Source of the DNA: JBEEJL01 sp043744215
Lineage (GTDB): Bacteria > Pseudomonadota > Gammaproteobacteria > Burkholderiales > JBEEJL01
Length of the DNA stretch: 28,113 bases
Reading direction: 5' to 3'
Assembly (NCBI GenBank): GCA_043744215.1
Contig: JAYTVC010000016.1
Coordinates: 1-28,113 of the forward strand
Of this stretch, positions 1 to 7,248 are shown piece after piece. Position numbers and translations under genes: made by a program. A model generated the notes under the pieces. It was not told the DNA's origin, searched no databases, and saw only the letters and a program-made list of their open reading frames with translations. The first letter of the stretch is position 1; each line of letters begins with the position of its first letter.

Positions 1-1791
1 AAACTGATTAACCGACGGGATGTGAAATTTGTCCTGTATGAATTTTTGAAGCTGGAGCCGCTACGCCAACACCCGAAATTTGCTGACCACACCCAGGAAA
101 CATTCGATGCGGCGTTGGATCTGTCGCACAAAATAGCCGCCGAACATTTCGCCACCCACAACCGCAAAGCGGACGAACACGAGCCCACGTTCGACGGAAA
201 AACGGTGACCATGATTCCCGAAGTGAAGCAGGCGATGAAAGTGTTTGTCGATGCAGGTTTGATGGCAGCGGGAAAATCTTACGAGCTGGGCGGCATGCAA
301 TTGCCCTCGGTTATTTCCCACGCCTGCTTCGGCATGTTTCACGCGGCCAATGTGTCGAGCGCGGGTTATCCGTTTTTAACCATCGCCAATGCCAATGTGA
401 TTGAAGCCTTTGGGTCGCCGGCGCAAAAATATACATTTCTCAAGCCGCTGGTCGAAGGCCGCTTCTTCGGCACCATGGCGCTGACGGAACCGCACGCCGG
501 TTCGTCGCTGTCGGACATCCGCACCACAGCCATTGCGCAATCGGATGGCAGCTACAAAATCAGCGGCAACAAAATGTATATTTCAGCGGGCGATCACGAG
601 TTGTCAGAAAACATCGTGCATCTGGTGCTGGCCAAAATCAAAGGCGCGCCTGCAGGCGTAAAGGGTATTTCCTTATTTATCGTGCCGAAGTTTCTGGTGC
701 ATGACGACGGCAGTCTCGGCCCTCGCAACGATGTGGCGCTCGCCGGGCTGCTGCACAAAATGGGTTATCGCGGCACGACGTCGACGGTGTTGAACTTCGG
801 CGAGCAGGGCGGGGCGACGGGTTATCTGGTCGGCGAGCCGCACAAGGGTTTGTCGTACATGTTCCAGATGATGAATGAGGCGCGCATTGGCGTCGGCCTT
901 GGCGCAACCATGCTCGGCTACACCGGCTATTTGCATGCGCTGGATTTTGCGCGCAACCGCCCGCAGGGAAGACATCCGTCGGCCAAAGACCCCACACTGC
1001 CGCAAGTGCCGATCATTCAACACACGGACGTGAAACGCATGTTGCTCGCGCAAAAGACTTACGTCGAGGGCGCGTATGCGCTGTGTTTGCTTGCCTGCTC
1101 GCTGGTGGATGCGCAGGATGTCGCCGGCAACAGCGAAGCAAAACGCGACGCTGGTTGGCTGCTCGATATACTGACTCCTATCGTCAAATCCTGGCCGTCG
1201 CAGTATTGCCTTGAAGCCAATAGCCTTGCCATTCAGGTGCATGGTGGTTCGGGTTATGTGCGCGATTATCCGGTGGAACAATTTTTTCGCGACAACCGTT
1301 TGAACATGATTCACGAAGGCACCCACGGCATCCAGTCGCTGGATTTGCTCGGACGCAAAGCGACCATGCACGATGGCGCGGCGCTGAAATTATTGGCGCA
1401 GGAAATCAACGCCACCGCAAAGCAGGCGCAACTGTGCGCATCTGCAAAATTGCAGCAATGCGGCGAAGCCTTGCGGTTGGCGATCGACGACGTGATTGAA
1501 ACCACGCAAACCTTATATAAAGCCGGCGACATTGAGGTGACGCTGGCGAATTCGATGATTTATATGGAGATGTTCGGCCACACGGTCATGGCCTGGATCT
1601 GGTTGCGGCAAGCGCTGGTGGCGTCTGCCGCCTTGCCTGGCGCGACGGATGCTGACCAGCATTTCTATTTGGGCAAACTGCAAGCCTGCGAATTTTTCTT
1701 TCGGTGGGAATTGCCTAAAACTCGCGCGCAGCACGCCTTACTTCGTTCGCTCGATAAGACTTGTCTGGAGATGCGGGATGAGTGGTTTTGA
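1..1791 (+). CDS. Acyl-CoA dehydrogenase, 5' end outside the window
   Basis: FAD-dependent acyl-CoA dehydrogenase of the long (about 600 aa) bacterial class, which oxidises acyl-CoA thioesters to enoyl-CoA in beta-oxidation-type pathways. The FAD/substrate-contact motif ALTEPHAGSSLSD and the C-terminal signature RDNRLNMIHEGTHGIQ are visible. The Glu encoded at 1315-1317 (HEGTHG) is the expected catalytic base. A GTG at 22 could be called as the start, but the frame is open upstream to base 1 (LINRRD before VKFVLYEFLK). That text resembles the usual N-terminus of this family, so the true start probably lies just outside the window. The gene ends with TGA at 1789-1791 and is followed by four more same-strand metabolic genes. 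The substrate chain length cannot be read from the sequence. The family assignment is firm; the pathway is inferred. Confidence 0.9.
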   Translation, partial: KLINRRDVKFVLYEFLKLEPLRQHPKFADHTQETFDAALDLSHKIAAEHFATHNRKADEHEPTFDGKTVTMIPEVKQAMKVFVDAGLMAAGKSYELGGMQLPSVISHACFGMFHAANVSSAGYPFLTIANANVIEAFGSPAQKYTFLKPLVEGRFFGTMALTEPHAGSSLSDIRTTAIAQSDGSYKISGNKMYISAGDHELSENIVHLVLAKIKGAPAGVKGISLFIVPKFLVHDDGSLGPRNDVALAGLLHKMGYRGTTSTVLNFGEQGGATGYLVGEPHKGLSYMFQMMNEARIGVGLGATMLGYTGYLHALDFARNRPQGRHPSAKDPTLPQVPIIQHTDVKRMLLAQKTYVEGAYALCLLACSLVDAQDVAGNSEAKRDAGWLLDILTPIVKSWPSQYCLEANSLAIQVHGGSGYVRDYPVEQFFRDNRLNMIHEGTHGIQSLDLLGRKATMHDGAALKLLAQEINATAKQAQLCASAKLQQCGEALRLAIDDVIETTQTLYKAGDIEVTLANSMIYMEMFGHTVMAWIWLRQALVASAALPGATDADQHFYLGKLQACEFFFRWELPKTRAQHALLRSLDKTCLEMRDEWF

Positions 1792-1829
1792 TGACGCTAA
1801 ATAAAATCGATAAAATCAAAAACCGCTTT

Positions 1830-1853
1830 CATTCCCGCCTGCACGAATGACAA
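1830..1853. repeat. Degenerate ATTCCCG-type dispersed repeat
   Basis: The text ATTCCCG..CACGAATGACAA resembles the dispersed repeat found in many beta- and gammaproteobacteria (ATTCCCGC...GCGGGAAT). A related remnant lies at 26350-26375. This copy is worn, lacks a good second arm, and fills the gap between the dehydrogenase and the Dabb gene. Confidence 0.4.
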
Positions 1854-1878
1854 TTTTATTCAATTTTTTTAGAAAATC

Positions 1879-2181
1879 ATGATCAAACACATCGTTCTCT
1901 GGAAACTCAAAGACCACGCCGAAGGCGCAACCAAGCAGGAAAATGCCCAACGCGTGAAACAAAAACTCGAAGCGATGAACGGCCGCATTCCCGGTATGCT
2001 CAAACTTGAAGTCGGCATTGATTTCAGCGCAACGGGCGCTTCGTACGATGTAGTGCTATATTCTGAATTCGACAGCCGCGCTTCGTTGGACGCATACCAG
2101 AAACATCCGCTGCACGAGGCGGTGGCGCCCTTCATTGGCGCAGTGCGCCTTGAAAGAGTGTTGGTGGATTACGAAGTGTGA
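1879..2181 (+). CDS. Dabb (stress-responsive A/B barrel) domain protein
   Basis: A 100-residue protein made of one dimeric alpha/beta-barrel (Dabb) domain. It opens with MIKHIVLWKLK and carries the typical HPLHEAVAPFI segment before the last strand. Dabb proteins are small ferredoxin-like-fold dimers. Some are cyclases or stress-induced proteins, and most bacterial members have no known reaction. The ATG at 1879 has only a weak purine-rich region (AGAAAA) before it. The gene lies 87 bp after the acyl-CoA dehydrogenase and 31 bp before the CurA-like reductase, so co-transcription is plausible. The family call is secure; the function is unknown. Confidence 0.85.
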   Translation: MIKHIVLWKLKDHAEGATKQENAQRVKQKLEAMNGRIPGMLKLEVGIDFSATGASYDVVLYSEFDSRASLDAYQKHPLHEAVAPFIGAVRLERVLVDYEV

Positions 2182-2212
2182 TGGCAAAAAAATTTAACCA
2201 GGAGCAATAGAA

Positions 2213-3211
2213 ATGTCAGCAAAGAACAAGCAGATATTATTGGCAGCGCGTCCGCAAGGCGCAGTAAAAGAATCCGATTTTAATATCGTCGAAACCGATA
2301 TTCCCCAGCCGAAAGACGGCGAAGTATTGGTGCGCAACCATTATTTGTCGCTCGACCCTTACATGCGTGGGCGCATGGACGACGCGAAATCCTATGCGGC
2401 GTCGCAGGCCTTGGGCGAAGTGATGATCGGCGGCACCGTGGGCGAAGTGGTCGAATCGAAAAATCCCAAATTCAAAACGGGCGACATGGTGGTCGGCATG
2501 TTCGGCTGGCAGCAATATGGCGTGTCCAACGGCGCAGGTTTGATGAAAGTTGATACCACGCATATTCCTGCATCGGTGTATCTGGGCAGCGTCGGTATGC
2601 CTGGCGTCACGGCCTGGTATGGCCTCACGCAAATCGGCGAACCGAAGCCAGGCGAAACCGTGGTCGTGTCTGCCGCGAGCGGTGCAGTGGGCAGCGTCGT
2701 CGGCCAACTGGCCAAACTCAAAGGTTGCCGCGCGGTGGGCATTGCGGGCGGGCAGGCAAAGTGCGATTACGTGGTGAAAGAACTCGGTTTCGACGCCTGT
2801 ATCGATTACAAAAAAGATACCTGGTTCGTCGATTTTAAAGCGGCCACACCGAACGGCGTGGATATTTATTTTGACAACGTCGGTGGCGAAATTCTCGATA
2901 ACGTTTTGCGTCGCATGAATGCGTTTGGTCGCATTCCGTTGTGCGGTTTGATTTCACAATATAACGGCGAACCCTATGGCTTCAAAAACATCCGTTCGTT
3001 TTTGATGAACCGCATCAAGTTGCAAGGCTTCATCGTTTCCGAGCATATGGAAATCTGGCCAGAGGCATTGAAAGAACTCGGCGGATATATCGCGAGCGGC
3101 AAATTAAAATACCGCGAGACCGTAGCACAGGGCATCGAGAGCGCGCCGAAAGCGTTTATGGGATTACTGAAAGGCGAAAATTTCGGCAAACAAGTGGTGA
3201 AACTGGTTTAA
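2213..3211 (+). CDS. NADP-dependent oxidoreductase, CurA/leukotriene-B4 dehydrogenase type (MDR family)
   Basis: A 332-residue zinc-independent medium-chain dehydrogenase/reductase. The family reduces the double bond of alpha,beta-unsaturated carbonyl compounds with NADPH (E. coli CurA, prostaglandin/15-oxo reductases). N-terminal substrate-domain text includes NHYLSLDPYMRGRM, a hallmark of this subgroup. The Rossmann glycine motif AASGAVGSVVGQLAK follows near residue 150, then YFDNVGGEILD. None of the zinc ligands of classical alcohol dehydrogenases is seen. The start at 2213 is supported by CCAGGAG about 8 nt upstream. The stop TAA (3209-3211) is followed 2 nt later by a copy of the 27-bp IHF-like element. 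The natural substrate is not deducible; detoxification of reactive enals/enones is a reasonable inference. Confidence 0.9.
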   Translation: MSAKNKQILLAARPQGAVKESDFNIVETDIPQPKDGEVLVRNHYLSLDPYMRGRMDDAKSYAASQALGEVMIGGTVGEVVESKNPKFKTGDMVVGMFGWQQYGVSNGAGLMKVDTTHIPASVYLGSVGMPGVTAWYGLTQIGEPKPGETVVVSAASGAVGSVVGQLAKLKGCRAVGIAGGQAKCDYVVKELGFDACIDYKKDTWFVDFKAATPNGVDIYFDNVGGEILDNVLRRMNAFGRIPLCGLISQYNGEPYGFKNIRSFLMNRIKLQGFIVSEHMEIWPEALKELGGYIASGKLKYRETVAQGIESAPKAFMGLLKGENFGKQVVKLV

Positions 3212-3213
3212 TT

Positions 3214-3240
3214 GTAACTTATTGATTATTATCAATATTT
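3214..3240 (-). repeat. 27-bp IHF-like dispersed element, copy A
   Basis: Starts 2 nt after the reductase stop codon. On the minus strand it reads AATCAATAAGTTAC, matching the IHF consensus WATCAANNNNTTR. The plus strand also matches (TATCAA-TATT-TTA, running to 3242). The core is a perfect dyad, TATTGAT at 3220-3226 and ATCAATA at 3231-3237. It is nearly identical to the copy at 20932-20958. Strand is given for the conserved AATCAANNAGTTAY orientation. Confidence 0.8.
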
Positions 3241-3255
3241 TAGGATGTTTTGATC

Positions 3256-3621
3256 ATGATGCGAGTCATGCATTTTGAAATTCCAGCCGATGACACCTCG
3301 CGTGTGATGGAGTTTTATGCCGACGTTTTCGGCTGGAATATGAAACAGTTCGGCACTCAAGATTACTGGTTTGCCATCACCGGCGACGCGCACACGCCAG
3401 GCATCAACGGTGCGATCATGAAACGCAAACATCCGCAACAACCGGTAGTGAACAGCATCAGCGTGCCATCGGTGGACGACTACATCAAAAAAGTAGAGCA
3501 AGCCGGCGGCAAAATTGTCGCGCCCAAATTCGCCGTGCCGACGGCGGGCTATCTTGCGTTTTTCACCGATCCGGAAGGAAATTGTTTCGGGTTATGGCAG
3601 GAAGATCATTCAGCGAAGTAG
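3256..3621 (+). CDS. VOC-superfamily (glyoxalase/bleomycin-resistance fold) protein
   Basis: About 121 residues with a single vicinal-oxygen-chelate module: MHFEIPADD at the N-terminus, FYADVFGW, then FAVPTAGYLAFFTDPEGNCFGLWQ at the end. The first-strand His/Glu and the Glu of DPEGN sit where VOC metal ligands commonly lie, but the metal and reaction are unknown. A TTG at 3250 is in frame. I prefer ATG 3256, because AGGA at 3242-3245 sits 10 nt before it and only 4 nt before the TTG; ATG 3259 is also possible. The gene follows the reductase with a short gap that contains the IHF-like element. Members of this subgroup are usually annotated only as VOC family protein. Confidence 0.85.
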   Translation: MMRVMHFEIPADDTSRVMEFYADVFGWNMKQFGTQDYWFAITGDAHTPGINGAIMKRKHPQQPVVNSISVPSVDDYIKKVEQAGGKIVAPKFAVPTAGYLAFFTDPEGNCFGLWQEDHSAK

Positions 3622-3627
3622 CCCATC

Positions 3628-3647
3628 GTTTCCGCGCTGGCGGAAAC
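3628..3647. repeat. Perfect 8-bp inverted repeat (GTTTCCGC/GCGGAAAC)
   Basis: GTTTCCGC at 3628-3635 and GCGGAAAC at 3640-3647 flank a 4-nt loop, 7 nt after the VOC stop codon. No T-run follows, so it is a weak candidate for an intrinsic terminator. It resembles the hairpin half of ATTCCCGC-type dispersed repeats and may be a relative of those at 1830 and 26350. Confidence 0.5.
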
Positions 3648-3774
3648 CTGGTGGCGTAATTTTCCCGCCCCCGGCTGCGCGGAGACGACACAGCAAAATA
3701 TAGACGAAAGCACATCGTTGCACATCAGCGCAAAACATCGGCACGAATTTTTTCATCAACTCACGGAGACCCCA

Positions 3775-4635
3775 ATGCAACTCGAACTCAAAAGCCTGTT
3801 ACCCAAATCGCACATCACGCGCAGAGAGTTTGTCATGGTCACGCTCGCCAGCGGTTTCTCGCTATCGACCCAACCCGTCAATGCGCAAACCATCGCTACC
3901 GACAGCAACGGCCTTGTCGCCGGTGAAATAAAAATCCCCGCCAAGGGTGGCGACATGCCCGCCTATCGCGCCATGCCGGAGAAGGGCGACAAGTTTCCCG
4001 TCGTGCTCGTGGTGCAGGAAATTTTCGGCGTGCACGAACACATCAAAGACGTATGCCGCCGCTTCGCCAAACTCGGCTACCTGGCTATCGCGCCCGAGTT
4101 ATATGCGCGACAAGGCGACGTGTCGCAGATTAAAGATATGAACGACATTTTTTCCAAAGTTGTTTCAAAGGTGCCGGACGAACAAGTGATGCAAGACCTC
4201 GATGCGTCTGTCGCGTGGGCGAAAGCCTCGGGCAAAGCCGACGCGTCGCGCCTCGCCGTTACCGGTTTTTGCTGGGGCGGACGCATCACCTGGCTCTATG
4301 CCGCGCACAACCCCGATGTGAAAGCGGGCGTGGCGTGGTATGGCAAATTGGTGGGGCCAGCGAGCGACTTGCAACCGAAACATCCCATCGACCTCGCGGC
4401 GAATCTCAAAGCGCCTGTGTTGGGTTTATATGGCGGCGCTGACGGCGGCATTCCCAACGACACCGTCGATAAAATGCGCGCCGCATTGAAAGCCGCGAAC
4501 AGCAAATCGGATATTCATTTATACCCCGACACCCCCCACGCGTTTCATGCGGACTATCGTCCGAGTTATCGCAAAGAACAGGCGGACGATGGCTGGAAAA
4601 AATTGCAGGCGTGGTTTAAGCAGAATGGTGTGTGA
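3775..4635 (+). CDS. Dienelactone hydrolase family protein with Tat-type signal
   Basis: An alpha/beta-hydrolase of the dienelactone hydrolase family, 286 aa from ATG 3775. That start is chosen over the upstream TTG at 3718 because GGAG (3765-3768) lies 6 nt before it. The N-terminus has Arg16-Arg17 in TRREFVMVTLASGF, then a hydrophobic stretch and NAQ. This resembles a twin-arginine signal, so the enzyme is probably exported folded to the periplasm. The Cys nucleophile is in GFCWGG (Cys166). The Asp in YGGADGG and the His in TPHAFHADY complete the expected Cys-Asp-His triad. The family hydrolyses dienelactone or other ester/lactone substrates; this enzyme's substrate is unknown. The gene ends the plus-strand run and converges with the dioxygenase gene. 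Confidence 0.88.
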   Translation: MQLELKSLLPKSHITRREFVMVTLASGFSLSTQPVNAQTIATDSNGLVAGEIKIPAKGGDMPAYRAMPEKGDKFPVVLVVQEIFGVHEHIKDVCRRFAKLGYLAIAPELYARQGDVSQIKDMNDIFSKVVSKVPDEQVMQDLDASVAWAKASGKADASRLAVTGFCWGGRITWLYAAHNPDVKAGVAWYGKLVGPASDLQPKHPIDLAANLKAPVLGLYGGADGGIPNDTVDKMRAALKAANSKSDIHLYPDTPHAFHADYRPSYRKEQADDGWKKLQAWFKQNGV

Positions 4636-4663
4636 AGAATTGCTTGTGATTGGCGTTTCATAG

Positions 4664-4745
4664 GTGGGCACAGTATGCCCATCAATAAACAGAAGCTTCA
4701 CGATGGGCACACCCGCGAAAAGCGCGCGGGTTTTGCCCATCCTAC
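4664..4745. repeat. GGATGGGCA-type hairpin repeat, copy 1
   Basis: Contains GATGGGCA (4702-4709) and CCCGCG (4712-4717), facing CGCGGG (4725-4730) and TGCCCATC (4734-4741), which form a long nearly perfect hairpin ending in CCTAC. A second smaller pair, GTGGGCA (4664-4670) and TGCCCAT (4676-4682), precedes it. It lies between two convergent genes, where it may also help end transcription. A related element lies at 24828-24905. Confidence 0.6.
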
Positions 4746-4754
4746 ATGCCACTA

Positions 4755-5669
4755 CTACTTATATTCCCGCTCCCGAATCCATTTGGTCGCAATCCATTTC
4801 TCGCCTTCGATTACCGGCGAGCCGCCATGCAAAGTAGCCGGGTCGATTTGTCCTGATGAATTGAAATAAGAAAAATACAGCGCCGAACCTTTTTTCGGAA
4901 ACACGTTGAGATTGATTTTCGGGAAGATGGTCGTGCCGCCTGCGAGCACATCGTTCAGATACATGATGACGGTGATGATGCGCTGCCCGCCCTGGCGCAT
5001 GTGCACGCGTCCGCCTTCGCTGTCGGGAAAGTAATCGAAGTGGGGCCGGTACTCGCCGCCGCCGATGTAATTCAAAATCTGAATCCCTTCGCCATTCACC
5101 ACCGGTGTGTTGGTAATTTCGCCGATGCGCGCTTCAATTTTTCTGACCAGCGCATTTTGCCCCAGCGTGAAATAGGTGCCCATGCTGGTGCGGTGTTCAT
5201 GAGATACGTGTTTACCGGTTGCGTCATCGACGACGCTGGATTTGGTCAACGTGCCTTTCGACAGCTCGCATAGTTCGTCGCATTCCGCATGGGTCATGAA
5301 GTTGTCGAGCACAACGACATCGGGCGCGGTGACGCGCAGCGCAACTTTCATGACCTGGCCGTCACTCGATGTGATGGTGTTCTCGTGCTGGAATAAATAA
5401 CTTGCTTCCTGCTGGTAACCGGAATCGTTGGCAGCACCAACAGCGGTGTGCGCGACGGTTTGTGCAACGGTTTGTGTAACAGTTTGCGCAACAGCGTTTT
5501 GATTTTGCGTCGGCTGGTGGCCGGCAGCGCCGAGCGAAACCAGATTAAACGCCGCCGTGATTTCGGGAATGCCGGCCTTCACCATAATCTTCAGCATGTC
5601 GCCTTTGTCGCAACCGCGCGCAAGATTGTCGCGCACCCAGTCCTGCCATTGCCTGTCTAAAGTATGCAT
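4755..5669 (-). CDS. Prolyl 4-hydroxylase-type 2-oxoglutarate/Fe(II) dioxygenase
   Basis: A 304-residue protein with a C-terminal P4H-like double-stranded beta-helix. The iron ligands are visible as H210-x-D212 (RPHFDYF) and H281 (LHGGSPV), with K291 (EGEKWIATKW) placed to bind the 2-oxoglutarate carboxylate. The N-terminal 50 residues form a separate helical segment. A low-complexity linker (residues about 52-78) contains AQTV/TQTV repeats encoded by a 12-bp tandem repeat. The start ATG at 5669 has AGGT upstream. The gene follows the methyltransferase by 24 bp and that gap holds an IHF-like element. Bacterial P4H-like enzymes hydroxylate prolines in protein or peptide substrates such as EF-Tu; the target here is unknown. 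No signal peptide is seen, so a cytoplasmic location is expected. Confidence 0.9.
   Translation of the reverse strand: MHTLDRQWQDWVRDNLARGCDKGDMLKIMVKAGIPEITAAFNLVSLGAAGHQPTQNQNAVAQTVTQTVAQTVAHTAVGAANDSGYQQEASYLFQHENTITSSDGQVMKVALRVTAPDVVVLDNFMTHAECDELCELSKGTLTKSSVVDDATGKHVSHEHRTSMGTYFTLGQNALVRKIEARIGEITNTPVVNGEGIQILNYIGGGEYRPHFDYFPDSEGGRVHMRQGGQRIITVIMYLNDVLAGGTTIFPKINLNVFPKKGSALYFSYFNSSGQIDPATLHGGSPVIEGEKWIATKWIREREYK
5453..5488. repeat. 12-bp tandem repeat (3 units) inside the P4H gene
   Basis: Three 12-bp units (pattern YRACRGTTTGYG) at 5453-5464, 5465-5476 and 5477-5488 encode the four-residue repeat QTVA/QTVT in the linker of the dioxygenase. The period keeps the reading frame. Confidence 0.7.
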
Positions 5670-5681
5670 CGCGCACCTATT

Positions 5682-5708
5682 ATAACTATTTGATTATGTT
5701 GAATAATT
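5682..5708 (-). repeat. 27-bp IHF-like dispersed element, copy B
   Basis: On the minus strand it reads AATCAAATAGTTAT, matching WATCAANNNNTTR, with an A/T-rich flank on the 5' side. The element contains the methyltransferase stop codon (5694-5696) and encodes that protein's last few residues. It also fills most of the gap to the dioxygenase start. Confidence 0.78.
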
Positions 5709-6314
5709 TGTTCTTTGCCAAACCTGCCAGCGTTCCTTGTTTTTCATCACGTCGATAGATTCTTGCGCAGCGACCGCTTGGTCGTCAAGCTGCGTGAAAT
5801 ACGGCGTGAGCATGGTTTTCAATTCGTCGTTTTGTAAACCGAATGGCGGGCCTTTGGCTTCGTCGTTGAAATAAAAAAATCCGGCAAGCAATTTTCCTGG
5901 CTTCAAAAGGCGCGCCATGCGCGTTGTGTAGTTTTGCCAAAGTTTGCGAGGCAAGGCGCAAAGAAACGTGCGCTCGTACACCAGATCAAAATCACGCTGC
6001 GATAAATCATGCTGAAAAAAATCACCGAAGGCAACCAGATGCGAGTGTACGCCGAGTTTTTCCTGCGCGCGTTTAACCGCCAATTCAGAAAAATCCAGCG
6101 CCAACGTTTGCCAGCCTTGTTCGTGAAAATATTTTGCTTCGTAAGCCGAGCCGCAACCAGGAATCAGTACGCTTTCTTGCTTAGTCTGCGTGGCCAAATA
6201 ACGCTGCAATGCCAATGGCACGCCGCCCGCATCCCACGGTGTGGTGTTGTCGGCGTAGCGCACGTTCCAGAAATCGGGCAGGCTGCTATCTTGCTTGGCG
6301 GGTTTGGTTTCCAT
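5694..6314 (-). CDS. Thiopurine S-methyltransferase-like SAM-dependent methyltransferase
   Basis: A class I SAM methyltransferase of the TPMT family, 206 aa from ATG 6314. The family hallmark FWNVRYADNTTPWDAGG starts the domain. The SAM-binding motif I follows as VLIPGCGSAYEA, then LALDFSELAV and DLVYERTFLCAL. The frame is open upstream to ATGs at 6344 and 6386, but a TATAAT on the minus strand at 6345-6350 would put the transcript start downstream of both, so 6314 is preferred. Bacterial members methylate thiols, selenium or tellurium compounds; which one applies here cannot be read. The final residues and the stop codon lie inside IHF-like copy B. The gene probably forms an operon with the downstream dioxygenase. 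Confidence 0.85.
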   Translation of the reverse strand: METKPAKQDSSLPDFWNVRYADNTTPWDAGGVPLALQRYLATQTKQESVLIPGCGSAYEAKYFHEQGWQTLALDFSELAVKRAQEKLGVHSHLVAFGDFFQHDLSQRDFDLVYERTFLCALPRKLWQNYTTRMARLLKPGKLLAGFFYFNDEAKGPPFGLQNDELKTMLTPYFTQLDDQAVAAQESIDVMKNKERWQVWQRTNYST

Positions 6315-6344
6315 ATATCTCTTGCGCTGATTGAACTTGGTCAT

Positions 6345-6350
6345 ATTATA
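6345..6350 (-). promoter_or_regulatory. Candidate -10 box for the methyltransferase gene
   Basis: TATAAT on the minus strand, about 31 nt before the preferred start codon at 6314. No convincing -35 hexamer is seen at 16-18 nt, so support is only the exact -10 match and its position in the divergent gap with the signal peptidase gene. Confidence 0.35.
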
Positions 6351-6399
6351 GCGGTCTTCCGCGTGACAGGATTTTCTCGGCATCAACTAAGGAATGGCT

Positions 6400-7092
6400 A
6401 TGAATACATTACTGAGGCTGTGGAAATGCTTACCGGAAAATATCCGTTTTCTCGCCGTCTTTTTGGCCATCATGCTGCCGTTCCGCTCATCCATCGCCGA
6501 CTGGAATTATGTGCCCAGCGGCTCGATGAAGCCAACCATGCTCGAAGGCGAGCAAATTATTGTCAACAAACTGGCTTACGATTTGAAGCTGCCATTTACG
6601 ACAATGCATCTTGCGCAATGGAACCACCCCCAACGCGGCGACATCGTCGTATTTTATTCGCCTCAGGACGGCACGCGGCTGGTGAAGCGAGTGGTTGGTT
6701 TGCCTGGGGATACGCTTGAAATGCGCAATGAAATCCTGTTAATCAATGGCCAACCGCTGCCCTATGAAAAGTTGCCTCAGGCTACGGGCCGCTGGCTGCC
6801 AAAACCGGAGCAAAATAATGCCGTGTTTGCCGAAGAAAACCTGACCGGTGTTCCGCATACGGTGATGGCTTTCCCGCAAAACCCTGCCATGCGTAACTTC
6901 GCGCCGGTGACTGTTCCGGCCAACCATTACTACATGCTCGGCGATAACCGGGACTACAGCAAAGATTCCCGCTACATAGGTTTCGTCGCGCGAGAAGCGA
7001 TTGTCGGCCGCTCATCGCGTGTCGCGTTTTCGCTCGATGTGCATGACCATTATTGGCCAAGGTTTGAACGGTTTTTGGCGGCGATGCGTTAA
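6400..7092 (+). CDS. lepB: Signal peptidase I (S26 family)
   Basis: Membrane-bound serine/lysine peptidase that removes signal peptides from exported proteins. From ATG 6400 it is 230 aa: one N-terminal membrane segment (about residues 15-27), then the catalytic Ser42 in VPSGSMKPT, Lys96 in TRLVKRVVGLPGD, and the late box GDNRDYSKDSRYIGFV. ATG 6400 is chosen over ATG 6394 because AAGGA (6389-6393) abuts the latter and sits 6 nt before the former. E. coli LepB has two N-terminal membrane segments and is longer; this compact single-span form may be a second signal peptidase of the genome. It is not next to lepA or rnc, the usual lepB neighbours, so the symbol is by family only. Confidence 0.85.
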   Translation: MNTLLRLWKCLPENIRFLAVFLAIMLPFRSSIADWNYVPSGSMKPTMLEGEQIIVNKLAYDLKLPFTTMHLAQWNHPQRGDIVVFYSPQDGTRLVKRVVGLPGDTLEMRNEILLINGQPLPYEKLPQATGRWLPKPEQNNAVFAEENLTGVPHTVMAFPQNPAMRNFAPVTVPANHYYMLGDNRDYSKDSRYIGFVAREAIVGRSSRVAFSLDVHDHYWPRFERFLAAMR

Positions 7093-7103
7093 CAGCATTT
7101 TGC

Positions 7104-7187
7104 AGGTCAGGTTGCGGGGCGGCTTGTTGCGCCGTTACCTGACGCAGTATGAAATACATGTCAGGTAGCCTGTCGGCAACCTGACCT
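7104..7187. repeat. Nested palindromic intergenic repeat
   Basis: The outer arms AGGTCAGGTTGC (7104-7115) and GCAACCTGACCT (7176-7187) pair perfectly over 12 bp. An inner pair, TACCTGAC (7136-7143) and GTCAGGTA (7160-7167), repeats the same CAGGT theme. The whole fits a two-tier stem-loop. It fills the gap between the signal peptidase and helicase genes. There is no T-run, so a REP-like element is likelier than a terminator. Confidence 0.65.
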
Positions 7188-7248
7188 ACAATACGAAGTT
7201 CCGTCAAGCGCATGGTAAACTTCAGCATTATTTTCTTCGCTAATTTTC

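Noticed and set aside
673..1371. 232-codon antisense frame in the acyl-CoA dehydrogenase gene
   Set aside because: Shadow of a strongly biased coding strand; it has no recognisable domain and the opposite strand encodes a clear enzyme.
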